Assembly (NCBI GenBank): GCA_949152475.1
Contig: OX424564.1
Span: 6,200,001 to 6,264,000, forward strand
DNA from: Terebella lapidaria
Lineage: Eukaryota > Annelida > Polychaeta > Terebellida > Terebellidae
DNA: 64,000 nt
Reading direction: 5' to 3'
The notes beneath the pieces are model-generated. The model was given only the letters and a program-made list of their open reading frames with translations. It was not told the DNA's origin and searched no databases. Position numbers and translations under genes: made by a program. This document shows positions 12,401 to 24,059 of the stretch, piece after piece. The number at the start of each line of letters is the position of its first letter. Position 1 is the stretch's first letter.

Positions 12401-15400
12401 TATGGTAAGTACATAATCAAATGTTCATCGGCTTTGTCATCAACTTGTACCTATGCCATGGTGCACAATTGGTATGCACGAATGCATATATAAGTTTTCA
12501 ACAAATCAATTAAATTGAATCGTCATTCTCATGTCCAGTGTTTCCTGTCAGTTCGGTCAGAACACAGTTATCTGTGGAAGTGAAGAGCAATTTATGGAAG
12601 TGGAGAGCAATCGAAAGATACTTGTATAGATTGAATGTATGTACTAAAATAACTACAATGTACCTCTAAACTACTGGAGATTAAGGGCGGAATAATCCAC
12701 CAGATCTACTGTTTCAGACATTTAGAAACCGATATTGTATATTGTCAGAGGTGAAATAGCAGTGAATTCAACAGACGAGATTGTTCGATTGCTGGAATTT
12801 GTTTTACCTACATGCCGTATCACCGGCATTCTGTTCTCTTCTGTTTCGAACAATTACTTGTGCGTCTGCACGCCTGCATTTGTACGCAGCCACAAAAGCG
12901 CAACATAATCTTTGTGATTCCTTGAACACTGGCGATAACTAATAGACCGTGGACAGATTAGATTAGATGAAAGAGCAGTGAACGCACCAATCGAGATTGT
13001 TTGATTGTTCGATTTCGTTTGTGCGTATTTGCCCTATAACCTGATGTGTGTTTTATTTTTTTTACTTTCCCTTGTGCGTTTTGCACGTGTGCTCTTGTAC
13101 GCAACCACGAAACTCAACACAATCTTTGTGATTTTGAATACAAAACAAATGAATAAACAGTGACTAGCACTAAAGAAAACGCTAGCGAAACTTGACACTG
13201 ATACAATAACAAAAGTTTAGGATAATGTAGCAATAATATTCTCAAGTTATATATCCAATAATCCGCCATGAATATCATGCATGTAGTAGTTTGTGTTGTA
13301 TGCATTTCCAAGTGATTTCAGGAAATTCAATAATGCTGGAGGAGGGATGTTACTCTGAGTTGTGATCATGTATTTCCTCTACATGACCAGTTCCTCAAAC
13401 CTCTACAAGATCATGATTATCTGGTGATTATATTCCCTCTTACTGTCATCAGTTTTACATATATCAGATGAAACTGGTTTCAAGCCTGGGGCGATGATGT
13501 ATGTATGAGAGGAATCCTGATTTTCGCAACAATGTGTTTGACCTGTAGCCTTCGTGTGTTTTGGGTATATGTCATGAAGTGGGTGTGTGAGACATGTCAC
13601 TTCATGTATCATATAATCCTTAGCAAGCCACCATTAGGTAACAATACATATAATACTAACAAAGCAGGCACTTTACTTCAATATGGGGGCTAAGGTTCAG
13701 ATTAAGAAGTTTATCATTCTCGCGAAGAGGTCTACACAAAAGCGATGATTATCATCCAGCTAATATGCCCTCAACTGATGACAATATGCATGTAGGAGGT
13801 TACCATCCTCTCATGTATGGCGCAAGTTATAATAACACAGATGACTGACAAAATATCTTGTTCACAATGACTAACAATGTAACAACAATAACATTATTAA
13901 TTATGGAAATATATGTCATCTGTTCGTATTACACTTTTTGTTTTTTCCAGCCAGAAGAAGGCACCACAGTTTGAAATGACAAACATCTAACAGACTGTTT
14001 GCGCAGTTGACCAGTTTATGTGTGGGTTATATTTTGCAGTTGCACAAGGGTTTATTTATATATAAGTTTGGAGGACAAATCTAGTTCGTACCAAAGTGAA
14101 CATTAGAAGTGTGTAATCGATCACACATTATTGTTTATGTTCCACCCAACACCTCTGGACATTGTAGAAACTTACGTGGCAGTAAGACACCCCTCTGAGA
14201 GTAAAGGTCTGTGAGTTGTTAAATAGTCGCAAGTTTTCGGAAGACTAACATACTGTTCAGTACATAGCCTATCCTCACGATCAATGTACGCTCAATATTG
14301 ATGTTAACAATGATGGTCACGGTCACTTCAGGTGAGAATAGTGTCCACACTATTCATTATAGATGATGCAATCGTGTCTTGTGAAATAGTCTGAATCCTG
14401 TTTGCCATTGAAATATTCTTTGCTAGGGTGAAAATTGATTTCATGAAATTCGACACTATGGTATGTGTCGGTCACCCTGTCAACTCGAGGTGACCTGGAA
14501 GTCTTGCATCTATGATATACATTTGCGAGTTTGGAGTGTTCCACTTTCTACAATGCCTACACATTAGCATCACATTCATTTACATATCATGTCGTACTTT
14601 ACGTTTGAATTCCTAGTTGAAGGTCAAATGTGTATTATATAATTACAATTATATAAGTTATTCATTACTACCAGTGTAATTTGGATGAATGATTCATACA
14701 AATGTTCATACTACAAACCAATCTGAACTGATCCATATTCGGCACTATCGGTGGTGGATAATATCATAGACATAGAATCTATGATAATATGTTTCTGTTT
14801 CTTTGAAGATCAAATCATAGACAGTGCTAGTACGTGTCTGAACGTGTCATTGGGACTAATGATTGCGCTGAGTTTTATGCTTCACTGAAAGTTGAGTATG
14901 CATCGAATGAACAAGTTTGCAATGGGTGGACTTTGTCAAACTTAAGCCATGTGAAAAAATTATGGCAACTGCCTTATCACACCCATATAAGATGATGAGA
15001 TGATAGTACCCTCAAGACATATTACATGTGTCAGCAGCGACACCAACTCGTACCTATAACATCACAATGTCATGGCAAACACTGGCAAAACCATTTCTTT
15101 GATCAATAATCATCGTCCCATAATGGATATATATTAGGTTATATATAGATAAAAAGATCAATATATATACCAATAAATTTGCTAAATTCAGCCGGCACTC
15201 TTAGGTCTGGTATTTCTGGGTCATATAGGTCAAAACACAAATACACATCACTCATTATTCATTAGGTGACAAAGAGGAGCAGTTAAAAGATTGTTGATTA
15301 TACTTGCAGTGTACCACATTTGCAGTCTACCATAATAAACCCACTAGAGGGATAAAGCGGAATAATCCTAATTGCGTTTGCAAATCAAGCTTAGCAAACG

Positions 15401-15912
15401 CGCTCATAGTCAGTCAGAACACCAACAATAACTTCATTATCAATGAACCACACCCAGACATGTATGGGACCAGCTTTATAGCACCTGCGGGTCTGGTACG
15501 TGCATGGACACATAACTAGGGTCCTTTATCACACTTACAGTAACTGATGTTCCGTGCATTGCTTTATTCAACCATGCCCATTTACCCGCATCGCTATCAA
15601 CGACAGATGTGGAGACAGATTTCATAGATGAAATAACATGGTTTGCACCAGAGAAGACCAGACCAGCTTATTGCCTCATGACCTATTGTATGTTTTGCAA
15701 ATTTCTTTGCGTTTTTTGCATGTCTGTATCTGAATGGAACATAATCTTTGTGATTCTTTGAACACTAACGATGAGCAATAGTACTACACCGTGTGCAGAT
15801 CTACAAGACAGAATGTTTGTTATCGGTCGGCATTAGTGCCCGATTCAATTCATCCAATGTTTTGGAGTTACACCGGGCACTGGAGAGGGAGAAATATGAA
15901 GTTACTTCTTTT

Positions 15913-15944
<32 letters not shown>

Positions 15945-16030
15945 CTATCAACACGCGAAATACCCATCAAGTTCCTATCTGATTGATGGTTATATAATAT
16001 AGCGTCTCTGTGAATTCATTATTTAAAGCA
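12401..16030 (+). repeat. Dispersed module, copy 2 with partial repeats of its right end
   Basis: This stretch contains two extra partial copies of the module's right-hand segment (anchors at 12913 and 13126) followed by a fuller copy (about 13330-16030, anchor at 15750). The fuller copy parallels copy 1 and ends in a segment with a (GA)n run. No open frame has a recognisable product. Short frames at 13505-13693 and 15304-15519 are repeat-derived. Confidence 0.55.
15916..15944. repeat. (GA)n microsatellite
   Basis: About 14 GA dinucleotides lie at the same place in the module where a shorter GA run occurs in another copy (34727-34750), so the microsatellite was probably seeded in the ancestral module. 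The ER-repeat peptides read through it are artefacts. Confidence 0.95.
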
Positions 16031-16600
16031 TGACCAGACTAAACAGCCAAATTGACATCGTAAGAATTAATCCATGGATTGAGTGTACAAGCATTCAAAT
16101 CCGGGTGATATTATTGGTATCAAAATCAAAGCAATGTGAACACCACAGACACCCAGCAATCCCAGAATGATCTTTTTCCTTTATCATTACAGTCAGACAC
16201 TTTATACAGCTGTAGACAGCTGTATGAGCCTGATCAATCAGATCACACACATGCATATTACAAAATTGACCCGAAACATATCGATAGATCGTATTCGTTG
16301 ATGATATGAATACGGGCGATATTGCTTTGAAGAAGTTGATTTGCAAATATAAATAATCAGTTTAAATTACTGGCCGCTCAATTAGTTTTATATTGAAAAC
16401 TGTCTTGATTGCATATGCAGGCGGAAGACTGGTCAGTAATTGGTAGTAATCCCTGAGTCATAAATCAGTCTCGTGCCGTTAACGTGCATGCAAATGATGC
16501 CACGGTACGTAAATGGCACAAATCATCATCCGTTCCCAACCATTGAATATTGCGTAATACGGCAATGAATAACAATGAGAACAAAGGTATTGGTTGTTGT
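16031..16600. other. No gene seen
   Basis: AT-rich sequence with no recognisable coding content, no clear repeat boundary and no RNA gene. The frame at 16095-16346 on the minus strand has no similarity that I can recognise. Confidence 0.5.
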
Positions 16601-17711
16601 CAAGCACATGATTGCTCACTGTTCTTCACTTCCATCTGTTGGCACGCATGGCCCCAAACTATCACCCGCCGTGAGCCATTACGAACATGATTCCCGGTCA
16701 ATACCCAATACTTATGGTCACTTTGAATAATGACCTGTAGAGTGGCCAAATTAGTAGTACTACTGGCCTGTGAAAAATGGCCGCCTAATGAGTGTGGATG
16801 GCTGGGTGGTCGGGGGAAGTTTGAGAAGGCTTTGGTGGGGTGAGGATACTGGCGCGACTTCATCTCAAAACCAAATCGATCAAAGTATATCAGGTATATC
16901 TTCCTCTTCAGTGGGAACCAGACAAAGGGCACAAAGCTTACTTCTGATAGTTCCGATAACGTTTGAACTCACAAAATATCGAGTCAAACAAGAACAAATA
17001 TACACGGCTGTGAGGGTGATTATATGGGGGTGCTGAGGGGAAAACATCACACGGGGGTGCCGAATGGGATAAATTGTTCATCATCGAGTCATTAGTTCTC
17101 ATATGTCCTAATTAATACACTCCCAGGTACACTATGTTATATAACCATCAATCAGGCAGGCACTCAGGTAGGTGATTCGTGTGCTGATACAGTAAGTGTC
17201 CGTCTTCCATATAAAAGTTACATCAAAGTTATATCTCGCCAGTGTATGTTGTAATTACGAAACATCTGGAGGCAATTGATGCCCCACTTTTATCAGGCAA
17301 ATGGGAAGTCACCATTATTGACCAAGAAAAAGTATTTAATTTTAGGGTAAAGACTTCTTTCATAGACCTTTTCTACGTATGGTGTATTCTTAACCAACAA
17401 TGCTCGAGGAAATACAAATATTGTTATGTTGCGTTTTTCAGGGTTACTATATATGTTCTATCTTCAACTTCCGGTCAAACCACGCTGGTCAATCATGACG
17501 TATCCAACATGAAACACGTACATCACGCTGAACAATCAGATTCCGTGAAGACCATATTTGTGAATGCAAAAATTACCCTCCATTGAGTTTATGATTGGCT
17601 TCCACCTCATTTCCAAAATTATTTTTCATTCATTCATTTTCACAAATAAATTCCATCTGATGCTTCAGTGCTCTTTCATCACTGACAATATGTCGTCATA
17701 TATATGTCTTT

Positions 17712-17736
17712 CATGGCTATGTCTTTCATAGCCATG
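17712..17736. repeat. Perfect 10-bp hairpin
   Basis: CATGGCTATG, a 5-base spacer TCTTT, then CATAGCCATG: a perfect inverted repeat able to form a small hairpin. No flanking T-run or gene gives it an obvious role. Confidence 0.6.
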
Positions 17737-18242
17737 TTGGAAATTTGCACGATGCCCATAATTTTTCCATAGATACATGTACATATGTTGTGTAATTCTC
17801 ATCACTATAGTAACCATTTACAATGCTCTTCCGAGAGGCTTCTTGTTGACTGATTTGCATTGCCAATAAGAATATTCCGTCTTGTATATACGTAGTAGTT
17901 TTGTACGTAGTAGTTTTATTGATCTAGTAGACCTACAATGCAAGAATTTAGTGCATACATAGAAACAATCAATCAGTTTTCTGTTGAGTGTTCTTCATTA
18001 ACTCCGAATGATTACTTAGTGGATAATATAATTTGTATTGCGTTATGTGGGAGTGTTTTGACCAAACTGACCTGGAAATACTGGACCCGAGATTGACTTC
18101 TGAGTTAGCTAATTTGTTGAATTTGTGTGTATGCATGTGGGCATTGAAATAGTGCACCAGTCTGCTTTTGAATTGTATAGCTGTCTTTCCTCAAATTAAC
18201 CATGGTACACCATAGGTTCGAATTGATGAATTTTCTGGTTGC

Positions 18243-18382
18243 ATAGACGTGGAGTCAATACCCAGTATTAAGTATTCCAAGCAAACAAAACAGGGTCCGT
18301 TATCCAATCTCATAGTCCGGGGACCGAAAGTCATATCAGGCATACGAAGTGAGAGAAAACAAAAATGACAGGGAAACTCATG
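18243..18382 (-). repeat. 140-bp block, inverted partner of 11477-11617
   Basis: Reverse complement of the block at 11477-11617. Here the minus strand stays open for 66 codons (18191-18391). The high match compared with the diverged modules around both copies suggests a more recent exchange or duplication of this piece. Confidence 0.7.
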
Positions 18383-19207
18383 AACCCCCAAAAATGGCCA
18401 TTAGGAGGTGAAATCAGGTGTTCCGGAAAGAGTGAGCATTTAAATTGATTACATTAATTTTTCACCAGCAGCCAAATCCAGGTGAAAAAAAAATGGTATC
18501 AAAGATTTTCTGGAAATCCGAAAATCCGTATCTCAGAAGAAATTTTTGTTGATCAATATATCAAGTCGTGGCCTCATAACAACTTATTCTTTCACACTAT
18601 TAGCAAGGTAAACGCGTAGTTTACACATTGTTTGCTTTTGACGTTGACACAATATAGAGCCCAACAAGAGGAAACATGGCTTTGAGGGTTATAACTCGGA
18701 AGGGAGAAATCACAACCATTGTACACGCTTCAGTTAGCATCTGGTAAGTTGTTCGTCATCCTGCCCGAAGTTATCGTACTCCGTGTATAGTGTATACACC
18801 TGACTGCCAGATTGCATACCCATCAATCAGATTCGTATGATTCACTTATAATGGGTATTTTATCGAGAAAATGGGAATTCCCCGATGCCGAACAAGAACA
18901 AGCATTTAGTTTAAGGTTATGGGTTAGATAATTTATGGATTATGGGTAGATCAAATCATGGCTTATTGTTCGTCATCAATATTCAAAGATATGTTGCGTT
19001 TTTCTGGTTACAAACAGTTGCAGCTGTGCAAAACTTGTAATAGAATGTGTGATACATGCAAAAACAGTTCATATGGCAAGTAGTTACAAATACATTCCAG
19101 CCATCAACTAATCTCGTCTGCTGCATTCCCCGGTCATCTTTCCCTGGCAATATGTTGTTATATCATACATAGTCTATTGTAATGCTGATAAATGGGCATG
19201 GTTGAAT

Positions 19208-20054
19208 GCAAGTATCAATCTATTACCACCAATACAATCAGATTTTGATGATGCCAAAGAGAAACGTAAAATACAACATTTTGCAATAGAAACAAAGCCC
19301 GACCAAATAGTTTATCCAAAGACACACTGGCGTCATTTGGGGCAGACAGTGTGTTAAATGTAGTTGTTTCTACTGTACACCTGATGGAATTAGTATACAA
19401 CTGCCCAACAACCTATGAACACAATTTAAAAATCCGAAACTAACCCCATTGAATAGATACATAACAAGTACAAAAGTACCCAATCACAAGCCAGAAGGCT
19501 ACTGAGTTGATGGTATCATCGGAGACAGATTTAACGTCCGCCAGCAGTGACACCGACTCAGTGGTATGAATGTAAGTATCAATCTATTACCACCAATACA
19601 ATCAGATTTTGATGATGCCAAAGAGAAACGTAAAATACAACATTTTGCAATAGAAAGAAAGCCCGACCAAATAGTTTATCCAAAGACACACTGGCGTCAT
19701 TAGGGGCAGACAGTGTGTTAAATGTAGTTGTTTCTACTGTACACCTGATGGAATTAGTATACAACTGCCCAACAACCTATGAACACAATTTAAAAATCCG
19801 AAACTAACCCCATTGAATAGATACATAACAAGTACAAAAGTACCCAATCACAAGCCAGAAGGCTACTGAGTTGATGGTATCCTCGGAGACAGATTTAACG
19901 TCCGCCAGCAGTGACACCGACTCAGTGGTATGAATGTAAGTATCAATCTATTACCACCATTACAATCAGATTTTGATGATGCCAAAGAGAAACGTAAAAT
20001 ACAACATTTTGCAATAGAAACAAAGCCCGACCAAATAGTTTATCCAAAGATGAT
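19208..20054 (-). repeat. Inverted, diverged array of the 364-bp unit (about 2.3 units)
   Basis: Reverse complement of the 2545-8872 unit, with the same 364-bp period (for example unit landmarks at about 19209, 19573 and 19937), but several percent diverged from it. It is flanked by a 12-bp direct repeat GCATGGTTGAAT at 19196-19207 and 20055-20066, and it interrupts the dispersed module (compare 15565-15585). Read in unit orientation, both arrays begin within about 20 bp of the same phase and end at the same phase (after GATACTTAC or GATACTTGC). The two 61-codon frames here are by-products of the repeat; the direct array has a stop inside the same frame. Confidence 0.92.
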
Positions 20055-20066
20055 GCATGGTTGAAT

Positions 20067-20648
20067 TGATTTCTATGATGGTGAATTATTAGATCCAAAT
20101 ATGTTTCTACGCGTGTACAACTCACAAGAGATCTACGCTCTATTGTTTCTACCGATAATGATATTATTTATGTTTTTCTCAGTATGATGGATTTTAGAAG
20201 CTTGATTGGTTCTGCACATAGGTGTATTGATTATTGCGCTTCAGCCCAATAGTGGTATAATAGTGGTACACTGTGAATAATTTCGTGCATACATATAGGA
20301 CATAATCAACAGCTCTTCCTCGTCACCGATTGAGTTATTGTTGCATGATCCATTTATGAGTGGTGGTGCTTTTACCTATGTGACCTGCAAATATCGACCC
20401 TAAGACTGGCGATTGAATTTAGCAAATTTATCGAGACCCTATATGCATTATAACGTGCATCGAGGTGTGATATATAACCATAAGAGAGAGTTCTCCAGAG
20501 TTACACATGCCAGACCATGGGTACAAGTTGATGTCACTCATCTGACTCACGGGTGCGTTCAGTCACGTGTCATGCACTTTGTCACGTGGATTGACTTGGG
20601 TATCAAAAATGTTTCAATCGCTGTATGACAAATAATACTTTGCACTTT
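20067..20648 (-). other. Inverted module sequence, no gene
   Basis: Contains an inverted trace of the module segment bearing GCTAAATTCA (here TGAATTTAGC near 20416). The frame at 20413-20628 has no recognisable product. Confidence 0.4.
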
Positions 20649-20880
20649 GTATTCTAACAGGTATACCAGGTTTTTGGAGATCAGAGCTGGTCATTCTGAC
20701 ATATACTTTATACAAGACAATGGATTCAGTCTTGGAATTGGAAATTGTCTGTTTGCCGATCACCATTTGTGCTTATACACGTGCCACCCGGGAGGCCCAA
20801 AGCTCTATACAACCATTCTTGGTGTATTGACACTTTCAGCCCAATGCTATCTCCAAAACCTGGTATACCTGTTAGAATAC
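20649..20880. mobile_element. 232-bp TIR element (MITE-like)
   Basis: The ends are inverted repeats of about 33 bp: the left begins GTATTCTAACAGGTATACC and the right ends GGTATACCTGTTAGAATAC, with one length difference in a T run. I see no convincing target-site duplication, so the superfamily is open. The 117-codon frame at 20647-21000 runs across the whole element and is not considered coding. Confidence 0.75.
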
Positions 20881-21153
20881 CAAATCAAAGGAAGTTCTAA
20901 AAAATTAAGTCACGGTATACATATAAGTGTGATGATAAATTCCAGGCATTGCAGACAGAGACAAAGTCGCAAAAATGTATCTCATAGATATGAATTCTAG
21001 TGAGCAGTGTCTGCAACACCACACCGTCTTGATGTCGAATCTTATGAAATCAATTTACATGCTTGGCGAGAATAGTGAATACCTTCTGATCACCGTTGGT
21101 AATAATAAAAGTGAGCGTACATGTATATTGATTATGAGGAAGGAGTATGTCGG

Positions 21154-21211
21154 ACCCCCCCCCCCCCTCCCCCCGTACACACGCACACACACGCGCGCAC
21201 ACGCGCGTGTC
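21154..21211. repeat. C-run plus (CA/CG)n low-complexity tract
   Basis: A run of C with one T, followed by CA and CG dinucleotides, typical of unstable simple sequence. The surrounding 20881-22850 holds no recognisable gene. The frame at 22172-22498 has no domain I can name. Confidence 0.9.
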
Positions 21212-22849
21212 TTCAGTACTCATAATTCAATCGCTCTTTAGATTGCATGACGGAAAACATTCACACAAGTTTCTGCATGTTTGACGATTTTTTGTCAATT
21301 ATCTACAATATTGTAACTTGTGTCATACAGTTCAAGCATGTATTAATGCCTTGTCACAAACAGTACTTGATGCATTGATGAGGATAATTGCATAACGTAA
21401 TTGCATCAGATATGCAAGATGGTTAGCATGCACATTATGTTCAAACTATACACGGGATTGGAATCTCCAACAGGCATATTGTCTACACTTGGAGAGTATA
21501 AATCTTGATAAAAAAGCATGACTCCAGTGTAGTCGTTTTTGTGACTACACACAGTGAACTTCTCACAGTGAATACTAAATTTCTACAGAGGCATAGCATC
21601 CAACGTATTGTTGTGAAATGCCTGCTTTGTATACTGCTAGGCAATGTACCACCCGTCCCCCAACCGTAAGATAATCCTCAGAATTCCCTGAATACGCACG
21701 TATTATACATTGGGTGTAGTCGAGTAGATACGTCTTATTCAGGCTGCACATTGGAAATGATTATTGCAGTAGTCACATCTGAATCGATTTTGCTGGTGAT
21801 CGTTTATAGATCATACAAAATACCTAATTGCAGGGATGTTGATGTACATCATTGCATTTCATTCGTTTCATAGCAGGCTAAAACACGTGTCCAAAGAACC
21901 TCTGTTCAATGCAGCCTTTATTAGCGGACTTGCTCATGAAATGGAGTGCTGTCTCATGAAACCTATCCAGTGTTTTGTGTATTCCCCAAATTCCCGATAA
22001 GCTCCGTGAATACTTAGTACATCGGAATGTCAAACACAGGACAAAGGGTACTTCCATGCGAACTTGCTTGTACTTTGTTTGTATCTTGATGGTGCTGACA
22101 CCAAGACATAGCCTCTGGCGTGTATGTGATTAGTTCAGGACGTTTGCTGCCCAGATGCACTATTCAAATTATTGAATGGTGCCCACTGTCGTTGTAAGCT
22201 GTCCATTGGGTATGGATGGCTAGGTGTTGGAGACAATTGTACAGGGACATGTTTTCCTGGTCATGATAAGGACATGTCCTTCTTCATCTCAAGGTCGGAT
22301 CTTTTTCAATCCACGTATCATGTCTTTATCACATGCTCTGCCTTCGCCTTGAACACCTTTCCGGATAACAAACACTTTATACTCTACATTTCTCACCCAT
22401 TTATAACTGCATATATTACCCAACTCATAGCAAACGAATCCAAGAACGCTTTCGAGATAAATACATGTAGTGGCCGAAACCGTGAGTTCAGATATTGAAT
22501 GAAACATCATATTGTTCATAATGCTATTAATATTATAACAGTACTAATTGTTTTCTGTTCTTGTTTCTGTCTAACATCTACACTTGTCATACATTCATGA
22601 TTCATTATGTCTTTGAACGACTACTGAATGTCTCTTGTTGGACACTAGCGCTAATGCCTCACCTCTTGATACCGCTGGAGCAACATTGAAGTTCTAGTTG
22701 CTATTTTGTGCACTCTTAGAAAAATAGAATCAGCTCAGTAATTCCGACAAAACGCAATACATTGACATGCATACTATTTTAAGGATACCGAAAACAGACT
22801 CCCAGACTGGGTTTCATTTTCTATAAACCAATAAAACCAGGGTTTCATT

Positions 22850-23430
22850 TCATCTGAACCATTCGAAACTGGGCTTAATTTCCTTTAAACCTCTAAAACA
22901 AATACGGCTATTTAATACAAACGAGTAGCCACGAAATCCGCTGGGTGATTCTTGTACTGATAACTCTATCGATTCCAAACAGAAGTTGCATCCGAGTTGT
23001 CTCTCTCCAGTGCACGATGAAATCCCAGAACATCGCAAGACCATTATTGCCACACCTATAACGTGAATTCCATCTGGCAGAGGGGAATTCACTGATGAAG
23101 ACTGAAAACAAGCATTTAATTTTATGCTTAGGATTTGTTCCGTGTATTCTTCCGAGCCCAGATTTAACCTTTGCATGGTGTATTATTTATCACCCGTGTT
23201 CAAGGAATAACAAAGATTATGCTGCGGTTTTTCGATGGCATACAGATGCATATGCGTGAAACGCGCAAGGAAATGTGCGAAACAGAAGAAAACAGATAAC
23301 AGGTCACAAGGTAAGTAGCCAGACAGGGATTCCAGCTAACAAATTTCGTCTGGCGCACTCACTGCTCCTTCATCTCTGACAATATGTCGTTACATCATCT
23401 GTCCTTAGCTACAGTGGCTGATAAGTTACA
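22850..23430 (-). repeat. Dispersed module, inverted right-end fragment
   Basis: Reverse complement of the segment near 15550-15930. The TTGGAGTTACACCGGGCAC and GAGAGGG features of 15866-15890 appear in reverse near 22980-23050, and the anchor is inverted near 23195. Both minus-strand frames here (22850-23176 and 22908-23111) come from the repeat. Confidence 0.6.
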
Positions 23431-23577
23431 TTGTTGATTTACGAGGAAAGAACCTTTTTTATGCGTAAAGTAACGTTTTTTATGCAGAAATAACATTTTT
23501 TACTCCTGCCGTGTGTGAGATACTAACCAAATACTGCCTGCACATGCATTTGTCTTTCCCTTGGTCGATGGGGGTAA

Positions 23578-23772
23578 ACAACGTTATTTCCGCTTAAATA
23601 GCGTTACTTCCGAGTTAATAACGTGACATCCGCGTAAATAATGTTATTTCCATGTGAAAACTTTATTTGCGCATAAAAACGTTGTTTACGCATAAATAAA
23701 GTTATTTATGCGTAAATAACATTATTTGCATGGAAATGACATTATTTACACAGAAATAACGTTTATAACAGA
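23578..23772. repeat. Degenerate 20-bp minisatellite with semi-palindromic unit
   Basis: About ten units of 19-20 bp follow the pattern AACGTTATTTCCGCGTAAAT with many substitutions. Since AACGTT is self-complementary and TTTCCGCGTAAA nearly so, the tract can pair with itself in many registers. A looser stretch with the same words lies at 23450-23500. Confidence 0.85.
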
Positions 23773-23870
23773 AATTTGTCAATGATGAACAAGTCAAGAT
23801 TACTCCTAAAAATAAATAGGTTTTTTTAAGTGTCACTTATCAGCCACTGTACTTATCAGCTATGCTGGTA

Positions 23871-24047
23871 CAGTGGTCCCCCTCAGATAAGACCCCCCTC
23901 AAGGAAGACTTCCCCCTCTGTAAAGACTTTCTCTTGTGGCACTAGAATGACTTTAACATGTAAATGAACCCCTCTAATAAGACATCCCCTCAGATAAGAC
24001 CTTAATTTTGTGGCAGAAGGGTAGGTCTTATCTGAGGGGGACCACCG
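23871..24047. mobile_element. 177-bp MITE with TA target duplication
   Basis: Terminal inverted repeats of about 23 bp begin CAGTGGTCCCCCTCAGATAA and end TTATCTGAGGGGGACCACCG, differing at one base. TA flanks both ends (23869-23870 and 24048-24049), as for Tc1/mariner-derived MITEs. The interior repeats the CCCCTC and GATAAGAC words of the TIR. It has no coding capacity. Confidence 0.9.
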
Positions 24048-24059
24048 TATATGTGCCTG

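Larger units (their letters stand above)
16600..18860 (-). repeat. Dispersed module, inverted copy
   Basis: Segments run opposite to the neighbouring copies. Positions 16610-16700 match the reverse complement of about 28600-28690. The GGCAGG-containing block near 17150-17230 and another at 18800-18840 match reverse complements of the segment near 15880-15990, and the anchor appears inverted near 17395. The 114-codon frame at 17242-17586 lies in this repeat and has no recognisable domain. Confidence 0.5.

Noticed and set aside
15791-16002. Arg-Glu repeat peptides.
   Set aside because: Translation of a (GA)n microsatellite.
16600-16932. 110-codon minus-strand frame overlapping an 88-codon plus-strand frame.
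   Set aside because: Both lie in an inverted module copy. Neither has a recognisable motif.
19215-20125. 61-codon minus-strand frames repeated in the inverted array as a possible peptide gene.
   Set aside because: The start is not ATG, the same frame is stopped in all units of the larger array, and repetition follows from the tandem structure.
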